A stretch of 64,000 nt of DNA, from positions 95,017 to 159,016 of the forward strand of contig JAQBNH010000011.1 of NCBI GenBank assembly GCA_028288705.1, written 5' to 3'. The stretch is from Ferruginibacter sp. Its GTDB lineage: Bacteria; Bacteroidota; Bacteroidia; Chitinophagales; Chitinophagaceae. A program made the position numbers and the translations under genes. Of this stretch, positions 42,731-54,500 are shown in pieces. How positions within the stretch are numbered: the first letter of the stretch is position 1; each line of letters opens with the position of its first letter. Under the pieces are notes generated by a model. The model searched no databases and had not been told where the DNA came from. It saw only the letters and a list, made by a program, of their open reading frames with translations.

Positions 42731-43876
42731 ATGAAGGAAAACCAATTTTTTGAAAAACAAACTATTTCGTCAAGAATAAAAGCAAGCATTGTTTCTGGTT
42801 ACTTTCCCAGCTACTGCAAAATTATTGTAAAAAAAAATATTCCATCGGAGATTCGTTATATAGATCTGTTCGCAGGACCGGGGATTTATGGCGATGGGAA
42901 TGTTTCAACACCACTATTAATCGCACGACAATGCGTAGGGGATAATTTTTTAAAACAAAAAGTCCGTTTTATCTTTAATGACAATCTTTATTCTGATGAA
43001 CTCAAAAAGAATTTTTGTAACGAGTTTCCTTATGGCACATTTTTGAAAAAAGTTCATTTTGGAAAAAGTACAGTTGGAGAGACACCAGCCATCACGGATT
43101 TATTAGTTAGAAGTACCCACGTCGAAAAGTTAAACGAAAAGCCCTCCCTTTTATTCATAGACCCTTTTGGCTATAAAGGAATTGAAACTAAGGTTTTAGC
43201 CGAGTTTTTAAAAAATTGGGGAAACGAGATTTTCCTTTTTGTCAACACCAAAAGAATTCATCCTGCACTTGAAAATGAAAAATTTGAAGGATTAATGCAC
43301 GACTTGTTCCCAACCACATTAGAAAAGATAAAAACTGACCGAAGATATAAGTCTACTGTATCCGAACGCTTGAGTTTAATCATAAATTCACTGGGAAACG
43401 AATATCAGTCAATACTTGGAGGTACAGTTTATTACACTGCTTTTAAGTTTCAAGAAGAAGATATTGACGCCACTAGTCATTATATTCTACACCTAACGAA
43501 AGGTTCCCGAGGATATGATTTGATCAAAACCACTTACAATGACTTTGCAAATGTTGGGACAGTCTTTGACGGGGTAAATACTTATACTTTTGATGCTAAG
43601 AAACTTGATAAGCAAGCAAATGAGCTTTTTGATTTAAATTCTATCAATATTGATAAATTGAAGGAGGATCTTGTTGTGCATTTCAAAGGCAAAAAACTAA
43701 GCGCAAATGAGTTGTTTGAAAGACATCATACAACTGGGCTTTATAGTCGAAATCATTACACAGAGGCACTTAGAAGACTTGTAGGAGAAGAGAAGGTAGC
43801 TTCGCATTTTATCGATGGGAAAAAGCATACTAAAACTGTTCTACTTTCAAAAGAATGTATTTTAAACTTTAACTAA
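42731..43876 (+). CDS. tcmP: Three-Cys-motif partner protein TcmP
   Basis: The 381-residue protein has the TcmP features: an N-terminal helical KxxIVxxY-type segment ([20 protein letters not shown]), the methyltransferase-like [14 protein letters not shown] (residues 43-56), [11 protein letters not shown] and a C-terminal winged-helix-like region. TcmP is defined by its pairing with a three-Cys-motif protein, and that partner follows directly, sharing one base (TAATG). The Rossmann-like core suggests a SAM- or nucleotide-dependent enzyme acting with the radical-SAM-like partner. The substrate is unknown. Confidence 0.88.
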   Translation: MKENQFFEKQTISSRIKASIVSGYFPSYCKIIVKKNIPSEIRYIDLFAGPGIYGDGNVSTPLLIARQCVGDNFLKQKVRFIFNDNLYSDELKKNFCNEFPYGTFLKKVHFGKSTVGETPAITDLLVRSTHVEKLNEKPSLLFIDPFGYKGIETKVLAEFLKNWGNEIFLFVNTKRIHPALENEKFEGLMHDLFPTTLEKIKTDRRYKSTVSERLSLIINSLGNEYQSILGGTVYYTAFKFQEEDIDATSHYILHLTKGSRGYDLIKTTYNDFANVGTVFDGVNTYTFDAKKLDKQANELFDLNSINIDKLKEDLVVHFKGKKLSANELFERHHTTGLYSRNHYTEALRRLVGEEKVASHFIDGKKHTKTVLLSKECILNFN

Positions 43877-44607
43877 TGGCAAACTCAACAATTGAATGGA
43901 CAGAAATGACTTGGAACCCTACGACTGGGTGCACAAAAATCTCTGCAGGCTGCAAGTTTTGTTATGCCGAAATTATGACAAGACGATTAAAAGCAATGGG
44001 CCAGGAAAAATACCGGCACGGGTTTAAAATTGTCAAGACACACCCAGAAACACTGGAGATACCCTACACTTGGAAAACACCAAAAATAGTGTTCGTAAAT
44101 TCCATGAGTGATCTCTTTCATAACGACGTACCGCTTGATTACATAAAAAAAGTTTTCCGAGTAATGAATGAAAACCCTCAACACGTTTTTCAAGTATTAA
44201 CAAAAAGAGCAGAGAGACTCTTTGAAATTCACAAGGAGGTTCGTTGGACACATAATATTTGGATGGGCGTTTCTGTCGAAGACGGCAGAGTTGCTGAACG
44301 TATAGACTTTTTACGAAAGACTCGCGCAAAGGTAAAGTTCCTTTCCCTAGAGCCTTTAATTGGTGAACTCAAAAATCTAAAGCTAACAAAAATCGATTGG
44401 GTAATTGTTGGTGGAGAAAGTGGACACACGCCAAGGCCAATGAATCCCGAGTGGGTTTTAGACATTCAGGATCAATGCGAGAAATCTAAAGTCGCATTTT
44501 TCTTCAAGCAATGGGGTGGCAAAAATAAAAAAGCGGCCGGTCGAATCTTAAATGGCAGGACTTATGATGAAATGCCAAATGTCCATGAGTTAATTCGCAA
44601 TGCTTAA
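43876..44607 (+). CDS. DUF5131 (phage Gp37/Gp68) family three-Cys radical-SAM-like protein
   Basis: The 243-residue protein begins [20 protein letters not shown] and holds three cysteines as C19-x6-C26-x2-C29 ([14 protein letters not shown]), a variant iron-sulfur motif. Later signatures [31 protein letters not shown] and VIVGGESG are those of the phage Gp37/Gp68 family, related to spore-photoproduct-lyase-like radical SAM enzymes. Its start overlaps the tcmP stop by one base, so the two are strictly coupled. The function is unknown; association with mobile DNA is usual for this pair. Confidence 0.9.
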   Translation: MANSTIEWTEMTWNPTTGCTKISAGCKFCYAEIMTRRLKAMGQEKYRHGFKIVKTHPETLEIPYTWKTPKIVFVNSMSDLFHNDVPLDYIKKVFRVMNENPQHVFQVLTKRAERLFEIHKEVRWTHNIWMGVSVEDGRVAERIDFLRKTRAKVKFLSLEPLIGELKNLKLTKIDWVIVGGESGHTPRPMNPEWVLDIQDQCEKSKVAFFFKQWGGKNKKAAGRILNGRTYDEMPNVHELIRNA

Positions 44608-45071
44608 CCGCATTCTTGCTTACCAAATTTCAATAAAGATTTTCTATTTTGCGCAACTTCGGGATTAGAAAAAGGCGAAGAATTGAGAGCCCCCACTTCG
44701 CCTCACTTTTAAAAAAAACCTTACCTAGCGATCTGTTTTTAGTTACTATAGGGACGAAAAAAATTTAAACTTTAATTTAAGTTCGCTGGGGTTCGATACC
44801 CTCACTTCAGGTAGCCTCGAAAAAATGGCAAGTAAAATTTCATATTAATCGGATAGCACTATATAAAACGGGGCCGGAATAACATACAGTATAAATACGG
44901 TATTTAAAAAAATGTTAAAAAATATTTTTTCTCCAAAAGCCGGTAGTAGTGAGGTTTATTAGTTTTTTTAATAATTTATAATCTTTCGTTTTAGCTGCCC
45001 CCCGTTTGCGGTTATCTAAAAGGAATTTTATGTTTGGATCTGCGATTAATCCCGCAACCAAACGTACCCTT
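44608..45071. other. Gene-free stretch with hairpin and tRNA-like fragment
   Basis: A GGCGAAG/CTTCGCC hairpin (44674-44702) follows the DUF5131 gene. At about 44781-44811 the sequence GCTGGGGTTCGATACCCTCA looks like a T-arm and the start of an acceptor strand, without the rest of a tRNA. This would fit the end of an integrated element but is weak. Confidence 0.35.
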
Positions 45072-45788
45072 ATGAGCCTTCGCCTGCTCTTAATATGCTT
45101 AATTATTACGCCAGCCATCCCGGCTTTCGCGCAGGTAGATACTGCACGCCGGGTATCAAAAGCTTCCGAAATTCTTCCCCCCTTATGGCAGGACAGTACT
45201 TTTTTTGAGAGATTTAAAATTTATAACTTAAGTTTTGATTCCGTAGTTGGCGCCAAAAAAATCGCTATCCTGAACAGGCTGAAAGATGCGCCGAAATCTC
45301 TGCCCCATTTATCCAAATCAGAAACGTCATTGAACCCTTTTAGTGTTTCTCAGGGTGGTTGGAACATGAAAAGGCAGAAAGAGAAAAGCTTTTTACAACT
45401 ATCCGGCGGCCAGGTAAACTATAGCTTTTTCTATCGCAGCCGGATTGATACGCCTTTTGCTGAGCAGAACATTTACCAACACCAGGTAAATTCCTCCGTC
45501 GGCCTTACCGTGTTAGGATTTTTTCCCCTGCGCTTTAACAGCCAGGTACGCCGGAGTAATTCTTTTTTGTTCCGCGATATTACAGATTTCCAACTCGAAT
45601 ATGACGCCGGTATTTTTCGTAACAAGCTGTCTGAAAACATCGCCCGGCAGTTGAACATTGCATCCCTGAATTTAGAGGATACATTGGTGAAGCAATGGGC
45701 GCAGATAAAAGCTCAGCAGTTTATACAACTGAATAATATATTTAAGACGGGTTTTACTGCACAACGGCTGTGGAAGCGCGTGAGGTGA
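45072..45788 (+). CDS. Exported protein, N-terminal part of a frameshifted gene
   Basis: The 238-residue frame starts with a good signal peptide (MSLRLLLICLIITPAIPAFAQ) and continues with a strand-rich exported domain (SFLQLSGGQVNYSFFYRSRI) until a TGA at 45786-45788. Its end overlaps the next frame by 19 bp in the -1 register. The zero-frame sequence G GGT TTT (45749-45755) lies in the overlap and is a canonical -1 slippery heptamer. The downstream frame lacks a signal peptide and continues the same kind of sequence, so this is probably one protein of about 760 residues. Confidence 0.65.
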   Translation: MSLRLLLICLIITPAIPAFAQVDTARRVSKASEILPPLWQDSTFFERFKIYNLSFDSVVGAKKIAILNRLKDAPKSLPHLSKSETSLNPFSVSQGGWNMKRQKEKSFLQLSGGQVNYSFFYRSRIDTPFAEQNIYQHQVNSSVGLTVLGFFPLRFNSQVRRSNSFLFRDITDFQLEYDAGIFRNKLSENIARQLNIASLNLEDTLVKQWAQIKAQQFIQLNNIFKTGFTAQRLWKRVR

Positions 45789-47362
45789 TTAACATCCCCG
45801 CATTATCATGGGACAACTCACTGCCGGAGCAAGAAGCCCGGCGTAAGTCGGATTCGCTCAAGAAAAACGCCGCCAGCTATATTCTTAGATATGAGCAGGC
45901 AAAGGCGGTACTGGCGTCCGTATCAAGGACACGTGATAGCTTACAATCAATCTATGCACAATCCATGGCCAGGGTAAGAGCAGTGCAACAATTAGCAAAC
46001 CGCCGCAGTTCGTCTTTTCAACAACTTAAAGAGTTAGCCGCTGATCCAGTTCTGAAAGCGAACGGGATAAAACTAGTGCCGGGCAAATACCAATGGCTGA
46101 TGGGCATTCGAAAATTCAGTGCCGGAAGAAGTCCGCTTAATTACTCTGAGCTCACGGCTAAAAACATCAGCATTAAAGGGGTAAACTTTGAATATAACAC
46201 CTGGTTTTATGCCGCAGTAGCGGCAGGCGTTCTTGATTACCGTTTTCGTGATTTCGTCATCCGGCCACAAGGCAGGCCCAAACAATATTTCTTGCTTACC
46301 CGCCTGGGCATCGGCCAGGTAGAAAAGAATTTTTTAATTGCTTCTTTTTACAAAGGAAATAAACAGGTTTTTACATCAGGGGCTGCGGGAAATCTATATT
46401 CCTTAAATATCGCGGGCATTAGTTTAGAAGGTCGCTATCAGTTTAATAAAAATATCTATGTGCAGGCAGAAATCGCAGAATCGCGGGCACCGGATTTCAG
46501 GTTTCTCCCCCTGAAAAATACCAGTTGGAATTTAAAGGATAAAACAGATAAAGCTTTTGCAGTCGGCTTGCATTTCCGGTCGCTGAAATTACAAACGAAT
46601 CTTGATGCGAGCTATAAATACACAGGGGCAAATTTTCAATCGTTCAGCAGTTTCCAAACCAACTCCAGCTTAAAAACCTGGAATGTAAAATTGGAACAAT
46701 TTGCATTCAGAAAGCAACTGAAGCTTACAGCTACCGCCAGGAGTAATGAATTTTCCAATCCATACATCGTCCAGACTTATAAAAGCAACCTGTTATTTAA
46801 AAGTGTCCAGGCTTCGTTTCGAAAAAAAGGCTGGCCCGTGCTCACTGCCGGCTTCTTACCTGTTTCCCAGTTAACGAATGTAAATGGCGTGATCATGGAG
46901 AACCGTTTTAATACAGCCATGGGCAGTATGTACCATATGTACAAACTTGGAAAAATGAAAACCGCGAGCACGGTGATGTATTCCCGTTTTTATAATTCAA
47001 CCGCCGATAGTAGCTTCCTTTATTTCGATGCGAAGAATATATTCGTCACCCAACAATTTTTTCTCGACAGGTTCAACTCTACTGTTGCAATCACTCATAG
47101 CAGGAATAGAAATTATACACTCAGCGTAATGGATGGTAACCTGGACATACCTGTTCTCCGGGCTTTAAATCTGTTAGTGGGTGTAAAAATCAGCAACCTC
47201 AATAACCAGGTTGTAAAGAATGGTCATTACGGTGGCCTCCGGTTTCCTGTATATAAAAAGCTGCAACTAAGCATGTCTTACGAAGTAGGATATATACCGG
47301 GGTTCGGGGGCACATTGATTAGTAACAACACAGGCATCATGCAATTATCTAAAAGCTTTTAA
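45770..47362 (+). CDS. C-terminal part of the same exported protein (-1 frame), outer-membrane-like
   Basis: This frame encodes 530 residues from a GTG at 45770. It has a charged coiled-coil-like stretch (residues 17-60), then many alternating aromatic strands (GLHFRSLKLQTNLDASYKYT, TASTVMYSRFYNSTADSSFL) ending in a terminal aromatic residue (QLSKSF). This is the pattern of an outer-membrane beta barrel. It has no signal peptide of its own, so it cannot be exported unless joined to the frame upstream. The next gene starts 1 bp after its stop. No family name is recognised. Confidence 0.6.
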   Translation: MEAREVINIPALSWDNSLPEQEARRKSDSLKKNAASYILRYEQAKAVLASVSRTRDSLQSIYAQSMARVRAVQQLANRRSSSFQQLKELAADPVLKANGIKLVPGKYQWLMGIRKFSAGRSPLNYSELTAKNISIKGVNFEYNTWFYAAVAAGVLDYRFRDFVIRPQGRPKQYFLLTRLGIGQVEKNFLIASFYKGNKQVFTSGAAGNLYSLNIAGISLEGRYQFNKNIYVQAEIAESRAPDFRFLPLKNTSWNLKDKTDKAFAVGLHFRSLKLQTNLDASYKYTGANFQSFSSFQTNSSLKTWNVKLEQFAFRKQLKLTATARSNEFSNPYIVQTYKSNLLFKSVQASFRKKGWPVLTAGFLPVSQLTNVNGVIMENRFNTAMGSMYHMYKLGKMKTASTVMYSRFYNSTADSSFLYFDAKNIFVTQQFFLDRFNSTVAITHSRNRNYTLSVMDGNLDIPVLRALNLLVGVKISNLNNQVVKNGHYGGLRFPVYKKLQLSMSYEVGYIPGFGGTLISNNTGIMQLSKSF

Positions 47363-47363
47363 C

Positions 47364-48497
47364 ATGCACATCGTACGAAAAATATCCGTATTGTTCGCTC
47401 TATGTTTTCTCATCAGGGGGGCCCAGGCGCAGGTGCTGATTAACCTGCAATTGCCAGCTACCGGTGTTTACCTGAAAAGCCAATTATGGAATTTCTCCAT
47501 TGTGAACCCAGGCTCGCAATCCATGACACTTAAAGTAGAATTGCGTTTTTCAGACCCAACAAACAGCCAGCAGATTTTCACTGCTTCTTCAAGGCCTTTC
47601 GTGCTTACTGGCCAGGTCACACAATTCCAGGCCGCTGATCTTTCACCCATTGTGTACAACATCATCAACAGCAGCTACAATGTCGATACAAATCCCAACG
47701 GATTTTTACCGGTCGGTCAATTTGATGTTTGTTTTGCTGTCATAAAGATCAATGAGTATACCACGGACTTGCTCACAGAGCAATGCGAAACGATTCTCGT
47801 TGAACCATTGAGCCCGCCGATCCTAATGATGCCTTTTGACGGAGAAGAAACTGAAATCGTTCGCCCACTATTCACCTGGCTTCCTCCATCACCTGTAAAC
47901 GCATTCAACGCACTTAGTTATAATTGGCTGCTTACGGATGTTGTAGGGAATCAGACTCCTGCAGATGCTGTTCAGCAAAACCTGCCCATCCATTCCGCTC
48001 AACATCTCCCGACAAATAGCCTGTCTTATCCAAGTTCTTTACCAGCTTTAGACACGGGGAAGTTATATGCCTGGCGCGTTCAGGCGGTTAGCGGCGAAAG
48101 CGTTGTGGCTGAAACAGAAATCTGGACTTTCCGCCTGAAAAAGTATGGCTCCGACAGCTTACAAAACATGCTTAGCACTTACTCGTATAGTCCGTTGCAA
48201 CGGGAGATCTCAGGCAGTTATGCAACCAGCACAGGCGTGCTGCATTTTGAATACTTAAACGAAGTAAATGATTCAGTCAACCTGATACATGTCTATGACA
48301 TTAGTGGTCCGGGCAGGCAGCCGTTAACCGCTATTGAATCACTGCCAGTCCTGGTGATGGGGCAGAATTTTATTGATTTGGATTTACGTAACCACCCGGG
48401 ATTGGTAGATAAGCACCTTTATTTATTAGAATGGATCAATTCAAAAAAAGAGTCCTGGTATTTAAAGTTTGAATACCGCCAGGCAACGAGTAATTAA
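47364..48497 (+). CDS. Exported protein with TANFOR/FN3-like domains
   Basis: The 377-residue product has a signal peptide (MHIVRKISVLFALCFLIRGAQA). Its N-terminal domain (INLQLPATGVYLKSQLWNFS ... GQFDVCFAVI ... EQCETILV) resembles the TANFOR domain seen before fibronectin-III-like modules in Bacteroidota surface loci. An FN3-like part follows (SPPILMMPFDGEETEIVRPL, FTWLPPSPVN, YAWRVQAVSG). It lies between the barrel-like gene and the SpvB-like giant, all on one strand with tiny gaps, so it is part of one secretion/adhesion operon. Confidence 0.7.
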   Translation: MHIVRKISVLFALCFLIRGAQAQVLINLQLPATGVYLKSQLWNFSIVNPGSQSMTLKVELRFSDPTNSQQIFTASSRPFVLTGQVTQFQAADLSPIVYNIINSSYNVDTNPNGFLPVGQFDVCFAVIKINEYTTDLLTEQCETILVEPLSPPILMMPFDGEETEIVRPLFTWLPPSPVNAFNALSYNWLLTDVVGNQTPADAVQQNLPIHSAQHLPTNSLSYPSSLPALDTGKLYAWRVQAVSGESVVAETEIWTFRLKKYGSDSLQNMLSTYSYSPLQREISGSYATSTGVLHFEYLNEVNDSVNLIHVYDISGPGRQPLTAIESLPVLVMGQNFIDLDLRNHPGLVDKHLYLLEWINSKKESWYLKFEYRQATSN

Positions 48498-48527
48498 AAA
48501 ATGTTCAGTCAAGAATAAAAGATATTT

Positions 48528-51500
48528 ATGTTTTATAAAACAGGTAATAGTCAGAAAATAATCGGATGGTTTTTCTTTCTTCTATTTTATGTGCAATTGA
48601 TTTCACCGGTCTTTGCTAATCGTCGGACGTATAGCCGATACGATTATAATGAGAAAAGCATTCGACGAAATAGCATTGTAGCTGACCGGTTCGAGCAATA
48701 CAGCCCGCTTGATGAAGTGCCGTTCGCAAAAACGCAGGTAATTTCCGACAGCCCCGTACTGCAATCACTGCCGACGCCAAAAGTGACGCAGAATATGCAG
48801 GCTGAAGACGACGGTCCTGGTCCTTCGCAGCCGGAAACACAAAGCTTTCAATCTGTGAACACCAATAACATGGTTGACTTATTTTCCGGTGACTTTACAT
48901 ACAACATCCCCTTACTTGATGTAGGTGGTTATCCGGTAAGCCTGCACTATACAAGTGGAATAACAATGGACCAGGAAGCCAGTTGGGTAGGTCTTGGATG
49001 GAATATTAACCCGGGTACGATTAATCGAAACATGCGCGGCGTTCCAGACGATTTTAATGGGTCTGATAAGATCACGAAGCGCACTTCCATAAAAGCTAAT
49101 AAGACGATCGGAGTGACGGTGGGCGCTAATGCGGAATTGATCGGCAAGCCGATGAAAGTCAAAGGTAGGTCAGAAACGAGCAGTGATACCATGGGTCGGG
49201 CAGGAACAGCTGGATTTTCCATCGGGGTCTTTCACAACAATTATAACGGGTGGGGTGTTGAAACCGGAATTAATGCGGGAATAAATGCAGGTCGCGCATC
49301 AAAGGGTCCACTCAGTGCAGCCCTTTCGCTTTCCAACAATTCCCAGACAGGCCTGGATGCATCACCTTCATTCTCCTACCGACTATCGAAAGAAGCCGCA
49401 AAAACCCAGGGGTTTGTCACCATCGGGACCAATTATAATTCCCGTATCGGTATCCAGGCGCTACAAATGACGACACAGGTCCGTGCGCAGACAAACACAA
49501 AGTATATGGAAAAAGACGTTGAGAAGAACTTAACCTCATCCTTTGGCGGCGGCATTCCTTCAGGGATTTCCTTTGCCGTGCCTTCGTTTACGCCTACGAT
49601 CACGATGCCTTTTACTTCCCAGCAATACACCTTTACAGCAAAGATTGGTAGTGAAAAATGGGTATATCATAAAAATCTAAATGTACAAGGCAGCTTTTCG
49701 CAACAATACATTGAGGACAAGGATCGTCAAAAGGATCTGCCGGCCTATGGTTATTTATACTACCAGCAAGCTGGTGAGCAAGCAGATGCTTTGCTCGATT
49801 TTAACCGGGAAAAAGATGTGGCTTTTCGCGGAACCACACCCTCCATTGCTATCCCCACTTACACTTACGATCTTTATTCAATTAGCGGGGAAGGGACCGG
49901 CGGGATGTTTCGTCCTTACCGCGGAGATATCGGGATGATTTATGATCACGCGATGGCAACAAAAAGTAGTTCTGGAAAAATTTCATTAGATCTCGGCTTC
50001 GGCAGCAAATTCCATGGAGGGATAGATCTGAATAAGGTGTGGGCTTCCACTAATTCAGGAGCCTGGCGGGAAAACAACGTGATGAGCCAGTATATTGGTT
50101 TCAGAAACCAGGACTCACTCTATGAAAATGTATACTTTAAAAATCCGGGGGAAAAAGTAAGCGTAGATCAGAAATTTTATGATAAAATAGGCGATGATAA
50201 ATTAGTGCGCGTAGAACTAAGCCCGGTCTACAGCCAAAATTCAGCCGTGGTTAGTGCAGTCCGCAACCTGACGATGTTTAAAAACGCAAAGGCCATCGGG
50301 AAAGTTTCCCTTGACGGATCTGCTTATAAATCCAACCGGGACAAAAGAACGCAGGTGATCAGTTATCTCACTGCAGAAGAAGCATCGATGATTGCACAGG
50401 ACACGGCAATTAAATCTTACGGCATAAACCAATTCCCAAAAACATCCTGTGATAGTAATTTCCAGGTAATTAAAAGGGTGGGAGATATCAGGAAACCTCA
50501 TCACCTTTCGGAGATTTCTGTATTGAATGCAGACGGTCGTCGGTACGTTTATGGAATTCCTGCTTACAACATCGGGCAGGAGGATGTCAGTTTTGCCGTG
50601 AATAAAAAGACAGGAGTGGATGCCGATGGCTTAGTAAATTATGACATGGGAGTTGATAATTCCTATGACAATAACAAAGGGAAAGATAATTTTTATAACC
50701 AGGAAGCCATACCTGCTTACGCACATTCGTTTTTATTAAGTTCCATTGTTTCGCCCGATTATGTAGATATCAATAACGACGGTATCACAGAGGACGATAA
50801 TGGCGATGCCGTGAAGTTTAATTACTCCAGGATTTATGGTGGAGCAAATCCTTACAGGTGGCGTGCGCCTTTTAACCAGGGGCAGGCTTCTTATAACGAA
50901 GGGCTGAAGACTTATAGCCGCGATGACCGCGGAAGCTATGCTTATGGAGAAAAAGAGATCTGGTACCTTAATTCTATCGAATCTAAAACGATGATCAGCA
51001 CGTTCGTGCTGGAAACCGACACCGCTCGTCACGACTCCTATGGCGTATTAAATGATAACGGAGGGAGGTCAACTACCCAAAAACTGTATCGTCTGAAGGA
51101 AATAAATCTCTATTCCAAAGCAGATTATTTAAAGAACGGTGTAGCAGGTGCAAAGCCTGTAAAAACTGTGCACTTTGAATATTCGTACGAGTTGTGCCCG
51201 GGGGTGCCCTCCTCTGATAATACCGGTAAACTTACGCTCCGCCGGGTATGGTTTACTTACAATAAAAATCAGAAGGGCAAGCTTAATCCTTATACTTTCA
51301 ACTATACCTCTAAAGATCCGAGTTTTAATAATAAGTCTTACGATCGCTGGGGTAATTACAAGGACCCCGCTGGTAATCCCGGCTCAACAGGTAATACCCT
51401 CACAAATGGCGAGTACCCGTACACGTTACAGAAGGGGGTGAAAGATTGGGACAGTACCAAGGCTGCCCTCAATATTGCTCCATGGACACTCAATGAAATT

Positions 51501-54500
51501 AAATTGCCTTCCGGTGGTTTAATGAAAGTCAGTTATGAATCGGATGATTATGGGTACGTTCAAAACAGGCGCGCCATGCGTATGTTCAGCATCACAGGGA
51601 TGGGGCCGGATTCATCAGCAGCACTAAGAGGCGCATTGTACGATCCCGGGAAAAACCCCGTGGATTACAGGTACATTTTTGTTCGCTTGCCTGATGCAGT
51701 TTACAGTAAGGCAGAGTTCAAAGCCAGGTACCTGGAAGGCGTAACAAAATTATATTTCAAATTATTTGTAAAAGTACCTGATGACAAATGGGGTACTGGG
51801 TACGAACAAATACCTTGCTTTGCAGATATCGAGGACTACAACATTAAGTCCGGCTATGGAAACAAAATGGCCTGGATCAGGGTGGCAGCGTTAGAAGGGA
51901 AAAGCCCGATGGCCACCGCCGCTATACAGTTCCTGCGCCTCAATTTACCTGCTAAAGCCTTTCCATTTTCCGAGCCTGGTGATAATTTAAGTTTTAAACA
52001 GGCAGTGGGCATGATCACTTCTGCTGCGGCAAACTTTAAAAATGCGGTCAACAGTTTCGAATATCAAATGCGCAAAAAGGGCGTTTGTTATGAGTTTGAT
52101 ACAGCCAAGTCACTGGTGCGCCTGAACGCACCGGATTTTACAAAATTCGGCGGAGGGTTACGCGTAAAAAAAGTTGAAATTTTCGACAACTGGCAAAAGA
52201 TGACCACTCAAACAGAGTCGGTGTATGGGCAAACGTATACGTATAAAACCACGGCCCTGGTTAATAATGTACCAACGTTGATCAGCAGTGGTGTCAGTAC
52301 ATATGAACCAGCACTGGGGAAAGACGAAAATCCATTTTTTCAACCGATTGAATACGCGGAAAAGATGGCGAAAGCCGGGCCTACGGATTTCACTTATATA
52401 GAAGAACCACTGGGTGAATCACTTTTTCCTTCGCCTTCAGTTGGATATAGCAAAGTTGCTGTTCAAACCATAAACAGCACAAAAAAATCTGCCAACGGCG
52501 TAGAACTGTCAGAGTTTTATACAGCCAAAGATTTCCCGACGATTTTTGAAAATACGCCACTGGATGATGAAAGCAAAAAGACATTTGCCAATCCCCTCGG
52601 TAACTTTTTTAAGTTCGACGCAAAACGATATGTCACTTTATCACAAGGGTTTAAAGTAGAGCTGAATGATATGCATGGGAAAATGAAATCCCAGTCATCT
52701 TACGCCCAGACAAATTTAAAAGATCCGATCAGCTATACTTACAACTATTATAAATTAGATAATGCGAACGCGCTGAATAAACATCTTTCCTCCAAAGTAG
52801 CGTCGATTGATTCTGCAAATGGAAAGATCAACAGCGAGGCCCAAATGGGGAAAGAAGTAGAGGTCCTGATTGATGTGCGCGAACAGACATCCAAGACGAT
52901 CAGCGCCAGCATACAATTGAATATTGACCTGGCGAAAATTTTTCCGCCGATATTTTTTCCTTCATTCCCGAGCCTGCCCACGTTTGAGACCAATCGTTAC
53001 CGCTCCATTGCCGTGACAAAAGTGGTCAATCGCTATGGCATTCTCGATAGCGTCCTGCACATTGATAAAGGCAGTAAAATATCTACCGCAAATATGTTGT
53101 ACGATGGGGAAACCGGGAATGTGCTGTTGTCCAGGACACAAAATGAGTTTGACGATCCTGTTTACGCCTTTACGTATCCTGCATTTTGGGCTTACAACGG
53201 AATGGGAGCTGCCTATAAGAATACGGGCGCCATTTTTAAAAACCTGACGATCCTTAACGGACTAATGTTTTATAAAAATCAAACGCCCCTGGCACTTGGA
53301 AGATTTTTCGAAAGTGGGGACGAGATTTTGCTGCGTGGTAAGATCAGGCGAAAATCGGACCCTTTAAGTTGTATACCTGAAAATTTAAAAACATACCCGG
53401 ATTCTTCAGCCCGCATCTGGGCCGTAGATATGGCGAAAACAACCGGCGGTGCTACAGGGATTTATTTTATTGACAGGGACGGTGTGCCCGTAACTGCCCA
53501 GGCGAATTACATCCGGATCATTCGATCCGGGAAACGAAATATGCTCGGCGCATCTGTCGGGTCGATCACCAGTTTAAAAAATCCAATCCGTTCTGTTGGG
53601 GGAATCGACCGTTTGGTTTTTGATTCCACCGGGGGCGTAGTTGCAGCTGCTGCGGTGCAGTACAAGGATGTGTGGGCGGTAGACAGTACTACCTATCGCA
53701 AAGACACAGTCCTGCGCAAATACAGCCAGGTGCAGGAATCAATCGCAACGCTGTCAGGTATCGACGTATCAGGTGTTCTTGCGACGAACCGGTTCGCTTC
53801 GAAAAAGACATGCAGTATTTTTGACTATGCATTCCTCAACAATGCGCATGATTTTAGATCGTATTCCTATCGAAGTGATTCAGCATGCAATAGCCTTACA
53901 CAGCGCTATAAGTCTTCTGTAATTTTCAACAACTTCGACGGTATTATCCCTTACGGATCCGTGATTACTGGTGCTACCCTCACATTATCACCTCCTGTAA
54001 ATGCTGTTCAAATTTGGGGAGGGGCATTGTCAAACGCTGCTGTTATTGCCCGGCCATTAGGCTTAGCCATGCGTGATTACGTGGCACTTTACGGGGTTTC
54101 CGCAGATGTATTCAACAACACTAATGGGATGAGAATTGATGAAACAACGAAAATTATTGTTTCACCAACAGCCCCCCAGCATATACCTACAAATCAATAT
54201 TACTTTAACCCAGACGTCACATCGCTTGCACAGGGTATGCTGGATAATTATTACGGTTCGGGGCGGCGGAACCGGCCTTCGCTTGTTATTGATCAGCAGT
54301 ATCAAAACCTGGCCGGAGTGTTTCGAAATGAAATGACATTCGGGTTTGAAAACTGTGCAAGAAATAAACTTATCCCGGATTGTAAACCGTCGATGACGAT
54401 CCGTTACATTCCTGCCTGCGCCAACGGTAACACACCGGTGTACAGTACATATCCGTATCCCGGCTATTATTGCGCTTCGCAACCCGTGGACACATCTATC

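Noticed and set aside
25700-44700. Insertion sequence or prophage with transposase/integrase
   Set aside because: Accessory content is clear, but no transposase, integrase, relaxase or phage structural gene could be recognised in any frame listed or read.
45006-45071. Longer N-terminus for the exported protein (from TTG 45006 or ATG 45030)
   Set aside because: The extra residues are polar and precede a textbook signal peptide that starts at ATG 45072.
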